From Bacillota bacterium (GTDB lineage: Bacteria > Bacillota > Clostridia > Oscillospirales > Ruminococcaceae), in assembly GCA_023413185.1 (NCBI GenBank), contig JAEZQD010000041.1, positions 1 to 59,305 of the forward strand: a stretch of DNA of 59,305 bases, given 5' to 3'. The position numbers were made by a program, and so were the translations under genes. Below, piece by piece: positions 1 through 9,721 of the stretch. The notes beneath the pieces are model-generated. The model worked only from the letters and a program-made list of their open reading frames with translations. It had not been told where the DNA came from and ran no database searches. Every line of letters begins with the position of its first letter. Position 1 is the stretch's first letter.

Positions 1-1203
1 CGTTCCCCCGCGCACAAGCTCGATACCTTTGCCGAGCTGGTGTGTTCAAACTCACTCAAGGCACAGCGCACCGCGTCTGCGGCGGGGCTGTTAAAACAAG
101 AGATGCGCCTGTTTTCCTCCCTGACGATGGAAGCGGCGGATGCCTGCCGCGTGGAGGCGGGCGGTGCGCTTGCGGTTGACCGCGAGCGCTTTTCCGCATT
201 TATCACACAGCGCATTCATGCCCACCCGCGCATCGAGGTGCTGCACGAGGAGATTGTAAAAATCCCCGACGAGGGGATGGTCATAGTGGCGACGGGACCC
301 TTGACCTCCGACGCGTTGGCACAGAACATTAAAAATACGTGCGGACAGCAAACGCTCAGCTTTTACGACGCGGCTGCGCCGATTGTCACCGCCGATTCGA
401 TTGACATGGACAAGGTCTTTTTCGCCGCGCGGTATGACCGCGGCGAGGCGGACTACATTAACTGCCCCTTTGACAAGGAGGGCTACGAGCAGTTCTGGCA
501 GGTGCTCTGCGACGCCGAGGGCACCGAGCTGCACGAGTTTGAAAAGGAGTTCTTTCGCGTTTACGAGGGCTGTATGCCCATCGAGGTGATGGCTCGGCGC
601 GGCAAGGACACCGTGCGCTACGGTCCCATGCGCCCTGTGGGTTTGCGCGACCCCAAAACGGGGCACCGCCCGTGGGCGGTGGTGCAGCTGAGAAAGGAAA
701 ACGCGGATGGCTCGCTGTACAATCTGGTCGGCTTTCAAACCAACCTGAAGTTCGGGGAGCAAAAGCGCGTGTTCTCCATGATACCGGGACTTGAAAACGC
801 CGAGTATGCACGCTACGGCGTAATGCACCGCAACACCTTTTTGGACAGCCCCCGTCTCTTGGACGTCCATTGCCGGTTAAAATCAGACCCGCGCGTCCTG
901 TTTGCAGGGCAGATGACGGGGGTAGAGGGGTATATTGAGTCGGCTGCGTCGGGCATCTGGGCGGGGCTGACAGCGGCACGCATGGCGGAAGAAAAGCCGC
1001 TCGTCCCGCCGCCCGCCGACACCATGCTGGGCGCCCTTCTGCGCTATATCAGCGACCCTTCGGTGACCGAGTTTCAGCCGATGGGCTGCAACATGGGGCT
1101 GTTGCCCCCGCTGCCCGAGCCGGTGCGCGGCAAGCCGCAGCGGTACGAGGCGCTCGCGACCCGTGCCCTTGATGCAATGACGGGTTTTGTTTCTACATTG
1201 TAG
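1..1203 (+). CDS. trmFO: TrmFO, folate-dependent tRNA (uracil-5-)-methyltransferase, 5'-truncated by window edge
   Basis: The frame is open from base 1, where it reads RSPAHKLDTFAELVCSNSLK, a segment typical of the N-terminal FAD-domain region of TrmFO; the true start lies upstream of the window. Family knowledge: TrmFO makes 5-methyluridine at position 54 of tRNA using methylenetetrahydrofolate and FADH2. Other supporting segments are CPFDKEGYEQFW, the GQMTGVEGYIESAASGIWAG flavin-binding stretch, and a C-terminal NMGLLPPLPE motif. About 400 of the usual 435-450 residues are present. It is followed by 72 bp and then plsX on the same strand. High confidence in family. Confidence 0.95.
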   Translation, partial: RSPAHKLDTFAELVCSNSLKAQRTASAAGLLKQEMRLFSSLTMEAADACRVEAGGALAVDRERFSAFITQRIHAHPRIEVLHEEIVKIPDEGMVIVATGPLTSDALAQNIKNTCGQQTLSFYDAAAPIVTADSIDMDKVFFAARYDRGEADYINCPFDKEGYEQFWQVLCDAEGTELHEFEKEFFRVYEGCMPIEVMARRGKDTVRYGPMRPVGLRDPKTGHRPWAVVQLRKENADGSLYNLVGFQTNLKFGEQKRVFSMIPGLENAEYARYGVMHRNTFLDSPRLLDVHCRLKSDPRVLFAGQMTGVEGYIESAASGIWAGLTAARMAEEKPLVPPPADTMLGALLRYISDPSVTEFQPMGCNMGLLPPLPEPVRGKPQRYEALATRALDAMTGFVSTL

Positions 1204-1223
1204 ACGCAGGCTGAGTAAGATTT

Positions 1224-1239
1224 TATTACGGTAGTAATA
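1224..1239. promoter_or_regulatory. Palindrome in plsX leader (candidate operator)
   Basis: TATTACGGTAGTAATA has perfect 6-bp arms around GGTA, and an overlapping second palindrome CGGTA-GTAA-TACCG lies at 1229-1242. It sits 36 bp before the plsX start. In other Firmicutes FapR binds a palindrome in front of plsX; this site is only loosely similar, so the operator assignment is inference. Confidence 0.35.
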
Positions 1240-1275
1240 CCGAGCTATGAAACAAAGAGCAAAGGAGAGCGCAAC

Positions 1276-2313
1276 ATGAAGATTATCGTAGACGGCTTTG
1301 GCGGAGACAACGCGCCGGCAGAGGTACTAAAGGGCTGTGCGCAGGCGGTTAAGGAGTACGGCGTATCGCTGATTGTTACGGGCGACGAGCAAAAGCTCAC
1401 TGACTGCGCAAGGGAACACGACATCCCCCTTGACGGCATAGCGTTTGCCCATGCCTCGCAGGTTATCACCATGGAGGACGAGCCCACCGATGTCATCAAG
1501 GCGAAGGCGGATTGCTCGATGGCGGTGGGGCTTAAGCTGCTGCGCGAGGGAAAAGGCGACGCGTTTGTCAGTGCGGGCAATACGGGTGCACTGGTGGTCG
1601 GCTCTTCTACCATCGCGGGGCGCATCAAGGGCATTAAACGCGCGGCGCTCGCCCCCATGCTACCCACAACGAAAACGCCGTATATGCTGATGGATTCGGG
1701 CGCAAACCTTGACTGCCGCCCCGAAATGCTCGTGCAGTTTGGCATCATGGGCTCGGTGTATATGAACAAGATTATGGGTATTCCGTCTCCGCGCGTGGGT
1801 GTCGTGAATGTGGGCACCGAGGCGAGCAAGGGCACCGAGCTTGAGATTGAGGCAAACCGCCTGTTTGCCCATGCCCCCGTCAACTGCATCGGCAACGTCG
1901 AGGCGCGTGAGATTCCGCTCGGCGGCTGCGACGTGGCGGTGACCGATGGCTTCACCGGCAACGTAATCCTAAAGCTGACCGAAGGGCTAGCAAAGGGATT
2001 TTCGGGCACGCTCAAAGGCATGCTGCTTAAAAACGGCGTGACGAAGATTGCCGCACTCCTGCTCAAAGGCGGTATCGCCGAGTTCCGTAAGTCAATGGAC
2101 TATACCGAGTACGGCGGTGCGCCCTTAATGGGCATCGCCCGCCCCGTCATCAAGGCGCACGGCAGCTCGGACGCGAAGGCGTTTAAGAACGCCATCCGTC
2201 AGGCAAAGCTATTTGGCGAGCAGAACGTTATCGGCGAGATTGAGTCCGCCCTAGCGTCGCTCAAGCAAAGCCTTGCCGCACAGGGCGAGCAGAGCGCGGA
2301 TAGCGCGGAGTAA
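1276..2313 (+). CDS. plsX: PlsX, acyl-ACP:phosphate acyltransferase
   Basis: PlsX makes acyl-phosphate from acyl-ACP for the PlsY-dependent first step of glycerolipid synthesis at the membrane surface. The 345-residue length is normal. The N-terminus reads IIVDGFGGDNAPAEVLKG, a variant of the family's DAMGGDHAP motif. Further family segments are SAGNTGALV (about residue 100), GVVNVGTEASKGTEL and AVTDGFTGNVILKLTEG. The ATG follows AAAGGAGAG by 6 bases. In many Firmicutes plsX is followed by acpP; here 111 bp without an acpP gene separate it from rnc. Confidence 0.96.
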   Translation: MKIIVDGFGGDNAPAEVLKGCAQAVKEYGVSLIVTGDEQKLTDCAREHDIPLDGIAFAHASQVITMEDEPTDVIKAKADCSMAVGLKLLREGKGDAFVSAGNTGALVVGSSTIAGRIKGIKRAALAPMLPTTKTPYMLMDSGANLDCRPEMLVQFGIMGSVYMNKIMGIPSPRVGVVNVGTEASKGTELEIEANRLFAHAPVNCIGNVEAREIPLGGCDVAVTDGFTGNVILKLTEGLAKGFSGTLKGMLLKNGVTKIAALLLKGGIAEFRKSMDYTEYGGAPLMGIARPVIKAHGSSDAKAFKNAIRQAKLFGEQNVIGEIESALASLKQSLAAQGEQSADSAE

Positions 2314-2424
2314 TACCACTATCTGTGCGTGCAGGTAATTTTGGCGGGCTGCGTCGCAAGCCCGATATCAGGTCTTACTGCGGGCGGTGTGTATGCAAAA
2401 GACCGGAAAGGCGTGTGAGCGCGG

Positions 2425-3099
2425 ATGAAGGAATTGATGGATGTAATCGGGTACCGTTTTACGGAGGATGAGCTGCTTAAAACAGCGCTCACCCATTCTT
2501 CCTATGCCAACGAGGTGAAGAAGGGCACGCCGTACAACGAACGGCTGGAGTTTTTAGGGGACTCGGTGCTGTCCATTGTTGTAAGCGACTACCTGTTTTT
2601 GCATTATAAGCACCTGCCCGAAGGCGAGCTTACCAAGCTGCGCGCTTCGCTTGTGTGCGAGCGCACCCTTTGCGAGTTTGCCCGCAGCATCGAGCTGGGC
2701 AAGTATATGCGGTTTGGCAGGGGCGAGGATGCATCGGGCGGCAGGGAACGTCCGTCCATTCTGTCCGACGCGTTTGAGGCGGTGATTGCCGCCATCTATC
2801 TCGACGGCGGCATCGAAAGCGCGCGGGATTTTGTGCTGCGCTTTATCAAAAAACAGCTTGAAGGTAAGCGATCTTCCCCGTTTAAGGATTACAAGACCGC
2901 CCTGCAGGAGATTATACAGCAGAACAAGGAGGAGACCGTCAGTTACTGTTTGGTGGAAGAGAGCGGTCCCGACCACGATAAGCGCTTTACCGTAGAGGTG
3001 CGCCTTAACAGCAACGTCATCGGCAGGGGCACGGGACGAAGTAAAAAGGACGCGGAGCAGCAAGCGGCAAAAGAGGCGCTTGCCTTGATGGGGCGATGA
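2425..3099 (+). CDS. rnc: Ribonuclease III
   Basis: Endonuclease that cuts double-stranded RNA, maturing rRNA precursors and processing mRNAs. The catalytic domain carries the signature ERLEFLGDSVL (about residues 40-50) and a second acidic cluster at DAFEAVIAAIYLDGG. The C-terminal double-stranded RNA-binding domain runs from FKDYKTALQEIIQQ to the end (GTGRSKKDAEQQAAKEAL). The 224 residues match the family. The stop overlaps the next start (ATGA), so it is translationally coupled to the radical SAM gene. The order rnc-radical SAM-smc-ftsY is common in Clostridia. Confidence 0.97.
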   Translation: MKELMDVIGYRFTEDELLKTALTHSSYANEVKKGTPYNERLEFLGDSVLSIVVSDYLFLHYKHLPEGELTKLRASLVCERTLCEFARSIELGKYMRFGRGEDASGGRERPSILSDAFEAVIAAIYLDGGIESARDFVLRFIKKQLEGKRSSPFKDYKTALQEIIQQNKEETVSYCLVEESGPDHDKRFTVEVRLNSNVIGRGTGRSKKDAEQQAAKEALALMGR

Positions 3100-4103
3100 G
3101 CCACGCAAACGTCGCACTGTTTGTGCCGCACATCGGCTGCCCCCACCGCTGCGTGTTCTGCGACCAGTGCGCCATCTCGGGCAGCGAAACGCCGCTGACC
3201 CCCGAGGACGTTAAAAACGCGTGTACGACAGCATTCAAAAGCCTTGGCGAGCGGGTTAAGGATGCGGAGATTGCCTTTTTCGGCGGCAGCTTTACCGCCA
3301 TAGACCGTGCGTATATGCTGTCGCTGTTAACCGAGGCATACGCCTGTGTAACGCAGATGGGCTTTATGGGCATCCGCTGTTCCACCCGCCCCGACGCGGT
3401 TAATGACGAGGTGCTTATGCTGCTTAAGCGGTACGGTGTTACCGCCATAGAACTGGGCGCGCAGAGCATGGACGACGGGGTACTGCGTAAAAACGAGCGC
3501 GGGCATACGGCAGCTGACGTCCTGCGCGCATCCCGGCAGATTCGCAGCCACGGATTCTCGCTCGGGCTGCAGATGATGACGGGGCTGTACGGCGACAGCC
3601 GGGAAAAAACGCTCAATACTGCACATCAATTTTGCGAGATACGACCGGACACGGTACGCATCTACCCCACCATCGTTATGCAGGGCACGGCGCTTGCGCG
3701 GCTTTACCGCGACGGGCGTTACAGCCCGCTATCCCTTGACGAAGCGGTGGAGCAGTGCGCGCAGTGTCTTGTTTTGTTCGAGGAGCATGGCATCAAGGTC
3801 ATTCGCGTTGGACTGCACGCCACGACCGAGCTGCAACGCGGTATGGTGGCGGGACCCTTTCACCCCGCGTTTCGGGAGCTGTGCGAGTCGCGCATCCTGC
3901 TTGACCGCATCAAGGCACAGATTAAGGCACAGCACATCCCCCCGGGGGATATTTCGGTTAAAATTCACCCTAAAAACCTTTCTAAGCTATTGGGGCAGCG
4001 TAAAATAAATGTGGAAATCCTTTCTGGTATGCACTATAATTTAACTGTAGCTACCGACGCGTCGCTTCCCCTTACCGCGCTTATCACGGCGCGCGGGCGG
4101 TGA
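3096..4103 (+). CDS. Radical SAM protein (Elp3-like)
   Basis: The radical SAM cluster motif CPHRCVFC (CxxxCxxC) is at about residues 14-21, followed by FFGGSFTAIDR (the GGE-like SAM-binding strand) and STRPDAVNDEVLMLLKRYGV, all typical of the Elp3/MiaB-like oxygen-independent coproporphyrinogen oxidase-fold group. The C-terminus lacks an acetyltransferase domain. The start overlaps the rnc stop by 4 bases. Homologues between rnc and smc are common in Clostridia and are usually annotated only as radical SAM or Elp3-like. The substrate is unknown to me. Confidence 0.88.
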   Translation: MSHANVALFVPHIGCPHRCVFCDQCAISGSETPLTPEDVKNACTTAFKSLGERVKDAEIAFFGGSFTAIDRAYMLSLLTEAYACVTQMGFMGIRCSTRPDAVNDEVLMLLKRYGVTAIELGAQSMDDGVLRKNERGHTAADVLRASRQIRSHGFSLGLQMMTGLYGDSREKTLNTAHQFCEIRPDTVRIYPTIVMQGTALARLYRDGRYSPLSLDEAVEQCAQCLVLFEEHGIKVIRVGLHATTELQRGMVAGPFHPAFRELCESRILLDRIKAQIKAQHIPPGDISVKIHPKNLSKLLGQRKINVEILSGMHYNLTVATDASLPLTALITARGR

Positions 4104-4139
4104 CGACCCCCTAACCACTTGCATAAAGGATGTGTGGCA

Positions 4140-7100
4140 TTGTTACTCAAATTCCTTGAAATACAGGGCTTTAAATCGTTCCCCGATAAAACGCGCCTTG
4201 CGTTCGGGGGCGGCATTACCGCCGTAGTGGGGCCAAACGGAAGCGGCAAAAGTAACATCAGCGACGCGGTGCGCTGGGTTATGGGCGAGCAGTCCACCAA
4301 AACGCTGCGCGGCAACCGGATGGAGGACATCATCTTCGGCGGCACCAAGCGGCGGGGACCGGTGGGCTTTGCGCAGGTGACGCTGACGGTTGACAACTCC
4401 GCCCGTTCCCTACCCGTCGAGACGGACGAGGTCACCATCACCCGTAAGCTGTACCGCTCGGGTGAAAGCGAGTACCGCATTAACGGCAATTCCGTTCGCC
4501 TGCGCGACATCTACGAGTTGTTTATGGATACCGGCCTTGGCAGGGACGGTTACTCGATTATCGGACAGGGACGCATTGCCGAGATTGTCGGCGCCAAAAG
4601 CGGCGAACGACGCGAGATCTTTGAAGAGGCGTCGGGTATCTCCAAATACCGTTACCGCAAAAACGAGGCGGAGCGCAAGCTCGACCAGACGCAGGAAAAC
4701 CTGGTGCGCCTTTTGGATATCCTGACCGAGCTGGAGGACAGGGTAGAGCCCCTGCGCGTCCAGTCGGAGAAGGCGCAGGCGTTTTTGGTGCTGTCCCAGG
4801 AGAAGAAGCAGCTGGAGGTTTCGCTGTATATCCGCTCGCTGGAAAAGGCGCGTGATGCCCTGCGCGAGCAGGAAAACCGCGTGATGGTGTGCAAAACCGC
4901 GTGCGACGAGGTGGATGAGGAGCTTGCCGCCATGGAGGCGGACATCAACGCGATATTCGCGCAGTCACAACAGTGCGCGGTGCAGATGGAGCAAAAGCGC
5001 ACCCAGCGCAGCGGTCTGGACGAGGAACTGACAAGGCTCGAGGCACAGATTGCGGTGTTGCGCAATGACGTGCATCATAAAACCGAAGGTATTGAGCGCG
5101 TGCGTCGCGAGATTGAGGCAAACAGCATTGCCGTCAGCGACATCGCGCAGCAGATAGACGAGCGCATGGCGTTGCACGCCGAAAAATGCGCCCGGATAGA
5201 GCAGCAAAAAGCCCTGTGTGCCGAGCGGGAGCGCACCCTTGAGGAATTTTTAAGCGACAGCGCGCGCCACAACGAAAGCTTAGAGGCGGTAAACCGCCGC
5301 ATGGCAGAGCTCGGCGCTGCCATATCCCAGAGCAAGGTGGGGGAGCTTTCGGCCCTTTCGGCGCTTGAGGAGCTTTCGCAGCGGCATACCCGCCTTAGCG
5401 AGCAGCTGCAAACAAAGCGGCACGACTGCGAGCGCAGTGAACAAGAGCGTGCCGAGGCAGCCGCGTTTACCGCAGAGCTCGATGAAAAGATAGAAGCGGA
5501 ATCAAACACCGTAAAAGGCTATGCGTTCAAGCTTGAAAAGCGCAAGGAGAAGCTGGAGCAGAGTGCAAAAGAGGTGTCTGCTCTTGACCTGCGCATCAAA
5601 GAAAAGCACCAGAACGCCCGCCTGCTGGAGGACCTTGAACGCAGCATGGAGGGCTTTAACCAAAGCGTTAAAGCCGTAATGCGCATGGCGGGCCACGGCA
5701 CGCTGCGCGGTATATTGGGTCCGGTATCCAGCCTTATTGAGGTACCGCAGCAGTATACAACCGCCATAGAAACGGCACTGTCCTTCTCGCTGCAGAATAT
5801 CGTCGTGGAGGATGAGACGGCGGCAAAACGCGCCATCGCTCAGCTTAAAAACGAGAACGCGGGACGCGCAACCTTTCTGCCAGTATCCACCATCAAGGGC
5901 AGTACGCTTGACGAGCGCCCCATAAAGGGTCAGGCGGGTTATATCGGTGTTGCGAGTGCGCTGGTGACGTTTGATGCGCAGTACGAGGGCATTGTACAGT
6001 CCCTGCTCGGCAGAATCGCGGTGTGCGACACGCTCGATAACGCCGTAAACATCGCAAAGGCAAACGGCTACCGCTTCCGTGTGGTTACGCTGGACGGACA
6101 GGTGGTAAATGCGGGCGGTTCGATGACGGGCGGCTCGGCGGCAAAGAGCGCGGGGCTGCTCAGCCGGCGTGGCGATATTGCGCGCCTGCGCGAACAGGCT
6201 GCGGCCTTTGAGGCAAAGCTTGCCGAGGCAAACACCGCGCACAACGCGCTAAAGACCGAGATTGCGGGCATCGAGGCGGACTACCTAGCCGCCAAAAGCG
6301 CGCTCGAAACCATGCAGGAGGATCGCCAGAATGCGCAGCTGCAACGCACGCTCTGCGAACGCAATATCTCGGAGCTTACCCGCGCGATAACCGAGGCGAC
6401 AAACGAGCTTGCCCACGCAAGCGAGCGCGAGCGCGAGCTTACGGCAGAGCTTGAGAATGCGCGCGGCATGTTTGCGCAAAGCACCGCGCAGATGACCGAG
6501 CTTGAGGAGCAGATGGGGCAGACCGCCCAAAAGAAGGACGAGCTGCGCGAAAAACGCCACGCCCTCACCGACGAGATATCCGAGCTGAAGATGAACGTCT
6601 TGTCGCTGACCAAGGAGGCGGAAGGGCTTGCACAGTCGACGCAGGAGCTTGCGCAGCGCAGGGAGAACGAGAGCGGCAAAAGCCAGTCGCTGCTTGCCGA
6701 GATAGCGGCGCTCGAGGCAGAGATTGCGGGAATAAACGATACGACGCAGGAGATACTTTGTTCCAAGGAGGCGCTCGCCGCAGGCTCCGCCGCTGTTGAG
6801 CAGGAGATAGCGGCGCTTGCCGCACAGCGCATGCAGCTGGAAAAAGAGGCGAACGAGCGCCGCAGTGCCGAGCGCGGCATCCTCACCCGCCGCGAGGAGA
6901 TCAGCAAGGAGATGGCGCGGCTAGAGGAACGCAAGCTGTCGGCGCAGAGCGAGTACGATTCGGTGATAACGAAGCTGTGGGATGAGTACGAGCTGACCAA
7001 AACCGAGGCGGCGGCTATCGCGCAGGAGATACCGAGCATCCCCACCGCGCAGCGCACCCTAAACGAGATAAAGAATAAAATCAAGGCACTCGGCTCGGTG

Positions 7101-7715
7101 AATGTGGGCGCTATTGACGAATACAAAGAGGTGTCCGAACGCTACCTGTTCTTAAAAGAGCAGATCGAGGACGTTACCAAATCTCGCGACGAGCTGCTGC
7201 GCATGATCAGCGAGCTCATCGCCAAGATGCGCGAGATATTCACCGAAAGCTTTGTGGAGATTAACCGCAACTTCGGCGAGGTGTTTGTGGAGCTGTTTGG
7301 CGGCGGCAGCGCGCAGCTTAAGCTATCCGACGAAGGGGACGTGCTCGAAAGCGGCATAGAGATCTACGTCGAGCCCCCGGGCAAGATTATTAAGAACCTG
7401 TCCGCGCTTTCGGGCGGAGAGCAGGCGTTTGTCGCCATTGCCATCTACTTTGCCATCCTCAAGGTGCGCCCCGCCCCGTTCTGCCTGCTCGATGAGATTG
7501 AGGCGGCACTTGACGACGTAAACGTCACCAAGTACGCCCAGTACCTGCACCGACTGTGCGACAAAACGCAGTTTATCGCCATCACCCACCGCCGCGGTAC
7601 CATGGAGGAGGCGGACGTGCTGTACGGCGTTACGATGCAGGAAGAGGGCATCAGCAAGCTGCTGCAGCTTAAGGTCACCGAGCTTGAGGACAAGCTGGGA
7701 CTCAAGAATACATAG
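4140..7715 (+). CDS. smc: SMC, chromosome segregation ATPase
   Basis: Condensin ATPase that organises and segregates the chromosome with ScpA/ScpB. The Walker A motif GPNGSGKS is at residues 31-38. Long coiled coils flank a glycine-rich hinge (about residues 510-660, including GYIGVASALV and NAGGSMTGGS). The C-terminal head has the signature LSGGEQAF and the Walker B stretch FCLLDEIEAALDD. The protein is 1191 residues. I chose TTG at 4140 because AAAGGA lies 9 bases upstream and the product begins MLLKFLEIQGFKSFPDKT as in the family; TTG 4119 and GTG 4134 are in-frame alternatives. ftsY follows within 40 bp. Confidence 0.97.
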   Translation: MLLKFLEIQGFKSFPDKTRLAFGGGITAVVGPNGSGKSNISDAVRWVMGEQSTKTLRGNRMEDIIFGGTKRRGPVGFAQVTLTVDNSARSLPVETDEVTITRKLYRSGESEYRINGNSVRLRDIYELFMDTGLGRDGYSIIGQGRIAEIVGAKSGERREIFEEASGISKYRYRKNEAERKLDQTQENLVRLLDILTELEDRVEPLRVQSEKAQAFLVLSQEKKQLEVSLYIRSLEKARDALREQENRVMVCKTACDEVDEELAAMEADINAIFAQSQQCAVQMEQKRTQRSGLDEELTRLEAQIAVLRNDVHHKTEGIERVRREIEANSIAVSDIAQQIDERMALHAEKCARIEQQKALCAERERTLEEFLSDSARHNESLEAVNRRMAELGAAISQSKVGELSALSALEELSQRHTRLSEQLQTKRHDCERSEQERAEAAAFTAELDEKIEAESNTVKGYAFKLEKRKEKLEQSAKEVSALDLRIKEKHQNARLLEDLERSMEGFNQSVKAVMRMAGHGTLRGILGPVSSLIEVPQQYTTAIETALSFSLQNIVVEDETAAKRAIAQLKNENAGRATFLPVSTIKGSTLDERPIKGQAGYIGVASALVTFDAQYEGIVQSLLGRIAVCDTLDNAVNIAKANGYRFRVVTLDGQVVNAGGSMTGGSAAKSAGLLSRRGDIARLREQAAAFEAKLAEANTAHNALKTEIAGIEADYLAAKSALETMQEDRQNAQLQRTLCERNISELTRAITEATNELAHASERERELTAELENARGMFAQSTAQMTELEEQMGQTAQKKDELREKRHALTDEISELKMNVLSLTKEAEGLAQSTQELAQRRENESGKSQSLLAEIAALEAEIAGINDTTQEILCSKEALAAGSAAVEQEIAALAAQRMQLEKEANERRSAERGILTRREEISKEMARLEERKLSAQSEYDSVITKLWDEYELTKTEAAAIAQEIPSIPTAQRTLNEIKNKIKALGSVNVGAIDEYKEVSERYLFLKEQIEDVTKSRDELLRMISELIAKMREIFTESFVEINRNFGEVFVELFGGGSAQLKLSDEGDVLESGIEIYVEPPGKIIKNLSALSGGEQAFVAIAIYFAILKVRPAPFCLLDEIEAALDDVNVTKYAQYLHRLCDKTQFIAITHRRGTMEEADVLYGVTMQEEGISKLLQLKVTELEDKLGLKNT

Positions 7716-7752
7716 TCACTACCCACACACACGGAAAGGCACAGGGGAACAG

Positions 7753-8667
7753 ATGGGATTGTTTGAAAAGCTTGCGGGCGGCTTAAAAAAGACCCGTGAT
7801 TCGATGGCAAAAACGATGGACGCAATGTTTAAGTCGTTTACAAAGATCGACGAGGAGCTGTTTGAGGAGCTCGAAGAGATTCTTATCATGTCCGATGTCG
7901 GGGCGAAAACCGCCACGGACATCTGCACACGCCTGAAGCAGCGGGTAAAGGAACAGGGCATTACCGACCCCACGCTGATTACGGGCGAGCTGCAGTCGCT
8001 GATTGCGGATATGCTGCGCGGGGACACATCGCTAAAAATGGGCACTAGGCCTGCGGTTGTTCTGGTTATCGGCGTAAACGGGGTGGGCAAAACCACTACC
8101 ATCGGCAAGCTATCGGCGAACCTAAAGGCGCAGGGCAAAACGGTTTTACTCGGTGCGGCAGACACCTTCCGCGCCGCGGCGATCGACCAGCTTGCCGTAT
8201 GGGCCGAGCGCGCGGATGTTCCGCTTATCCGCCACAGCGAGGGCAGCGACCCCGCCGCCGTGGTGTTCGACGCGGTTTCGGCGGCAAAGTCGCGGGGCGC
8301 GGATGTGGTGATATGCGATACGGCGGGGCGCCTGCACAACAAAAAGAACCTGATGGACGAGCTTTCGAAGATCGCGCGCGTCATCGGACGCGAGGCACCC
8401 GACAGCGATGTGGAGGTGCTGCTGGTGCTCGATGCGACCACCGGACAAAACGCGCTGAACCAGGCACGCGAGTTCAAGGAGGCAGCGGGAATTACCGGCA
8501 TTGTGTTGACCAAGCTCGACGGCACGGCACGCGGCGGTGTAATTATCGGCATCTGCAATGAGCTTTCTGTGCCCGTCAAGTACGTCGGCGTGGGCGAACA
8601 GATTGACGACCTGCAGCCGTTTGACCCCGACGCGTTTGCTAAGGCGCTGTTTGGAACACGCGCATAA
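7753..8667 (+). CDS. ftsY: FtsY, signal recognition particle receptor GTPase
   Basis: SRP receptor that docks ribosome-nascent-chain complexes at the membrane. The 304-residue protein has an N domain (helical, residues 1-100) and a G domain with GVNGVGKTTTIGKL (P-loop), DTFRAAAIDQL, DTAGRLHNK and TKLDGTARGG. The long acidic A domain of proteobacterial FtsY is absent, as usual in Firmicutes. The ATG at 7753 follows AGGGGAAC and gives the family-like start MGLFEKLAGGLKKT; an upstream in-frame start at 7684 would overlap smc and is less likely. Confidence 0.97.
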   Translation: MGLFEKLAGGLKKTRDSMAKTMDAMFKSFTKIDEELFEELEEILIMSDVGAKTATDICTRLKQRVKEQGITDPTLITGELQSLIADMLRGDTSLKMGTRPAVVLVIGVNGVGKTTTIGKLSANLKAQGKTVLLGAADTFRAAAIDQLAVWAERADVPLIRHSEGSDPAAVVFDAVSAAKSRGADVVICDTAGRLHNKKNLMDELSKIARVIGREAPDSDVEVLLVLDATTGQNALNQAREFKEAAGITGIVLTKLDGTARGGVIIGICNELSVPVKYVGVGEQIDDLQPFDPDAFAKALFGTRA

Positions 8668-8774
8668 AAGCGCTTACACGCAGCAGGGTTACGGCATTTG
8701 GGGCACAAAACGCCTGCGGCAAAGCCGCACCGTTATTTTTCATGGCGTTTGGCCGCAAAGGAATGGAAATAATT

Positions 8775-9371
8775 ATGGGAAAACTGGTATTTGCATCCTC
8801 GAATAAGGGCAAAATTAAAGAGATTAGACAGCTTTTGGAGCCACAGGGCATTACGGTGCTCACCCTTTCGGACATCGGCTTTACCGCCGAGATAGCGGAA
8901 ACGGGGAAAACCTTTGAGGAGAACGCGCGGATAAAGGCGTCGGAGATCTGCCGGGTTTCGGGTCTGCCCGCCGTGTCGGACGACAGCGGCATCTGTATCG
9001 ACGCGCTGGATGGCGCGCCCGGTGTGCTTTCGGCTCGATACCTGGGCGAGGATACCCCCTATGAGGTCAAAAACCGCATGGTGCTGGAGCAGCTTGCGGA
9101 TGTGCCTGACGCAAAGCGCACCGCACGCTACGAGTGCTGTGTGTGCTGTGTGTTTCCGGATGGCAGCGAGATTGTGACCCACGGCACCTGCGAAGGGGTG
9201 CTGGCACACGAACCAAAGGGGGAAAACGGCTTTGGCTACGACCCCATCTTTATGGTGGGCGACAAAACAATGGCACAGCTTACCGACGACGAAAAAAACC
9301 GCATCAGCCACCGCGCAAAGGCGGTCGCCGCGTTTGTGTTGGAGCTTAAAAGAAAGCGAAGCAGCCACTAA
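8775..9371 (+). CDS. rdgB: XTP/dITP pyrophosphatase (RdgB/HAM1 family)
   Basis: House-cleaning enzyme that hydrolyses XTP, dITP and ITP to monophosphates. Family marks are SSNKGKIKEIRQLL (substrate-binding N-terminus), FEENARIKA, SDDSGICIDALDGAPGVLSARY and GFGYDPIF followed by SHRAKA near the C-terminus. The 198-residue length is normal. ATG 8775 gives the standard MGKLVFASSNKG start; ATG 8763 directly abuts AAAGGA and is less likely. It is followed closely by the CRM-domain gene. Confidence 0.95.
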   Translation: MGKLVFASSNKGKIKEIRQLLEPQGITVLTLSDIGFTAEIAETGKTFEENARIKASEICRVSGLPAVSDDSGICIDALDGAPGVLSARYLGEDTPYEVKNRMVLEQLADVPDAKRTARYECCVCCVFPDGSEIVTHGTCEGVLAHEPKGENGFGYDPIFMVGDKTMAQLTDDEKNRISHRAKAVAAFVLELKRKRSSH

Positions 9372-9409
9372 AGTTAACGTTGTAAACGACGGAAAGGCAT
9401 GGATAAATA

Positions 9410-9697
9410 ATGCTTACAAGCAAGGAACGCGCAAGCCTCAGAGCGCTTGCAAACCCCATAGAGACGATACTGCAGATTGGCAAGCACGAGATTTCGGACG
9501 CACTGGTTACGCAGGTTGAGGACGCGCTGACGGCACGGGAGCTGATAAAGCTGCGCGTGCTTGAAACGGCACCCTATACCGCGCGCGAGGCGGCGGAGCT
9601 TTTGGCGCAGCGCACAAACAGCGAGGTGGTTCAGGTTATCGGCACCCGCTTTGTACTGTTTCGTAGAAACCGCAAAAAACCAATAATCACCTACTAG
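9410..9697 (+). CDS. yhbY: YhbY-family CRM-domain RNA-binding protein
   Basis: A 95-residue single CRM (chloroplast RNA splicing and ribosome maturation) domain protein; family members associate with pre-50S ribosomes. It begins MLTSKERASLRALAN and continues with an IGKHEIS loop corresponding to the CRM GxxG-type loop, then LIKLRVLETA and VVQVIGTRFVLFRRN. It lies 38 bp after rdgB and 24 bp before nadD, a common order in Firmicutes, so it is likely part of the same transcript. Confidence 0.9.
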   Translation: MLTSKERASLRALANPIETILQIGKHEISDALVTQVEDALTARELIKLRVLETAPYTAREAAELLAQRTNSEVVQVIGTRFVLFRRNRKKPIITY

Positions 9698-9721
9698 CAT
9701 CAGTGGAGGGAGACGGTCGTT

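Noticed and set aside
91..870. Antisense open frame over trmFO
   Set aside because: Codon-bias shadow; trmFO motifs are on the plus strand.
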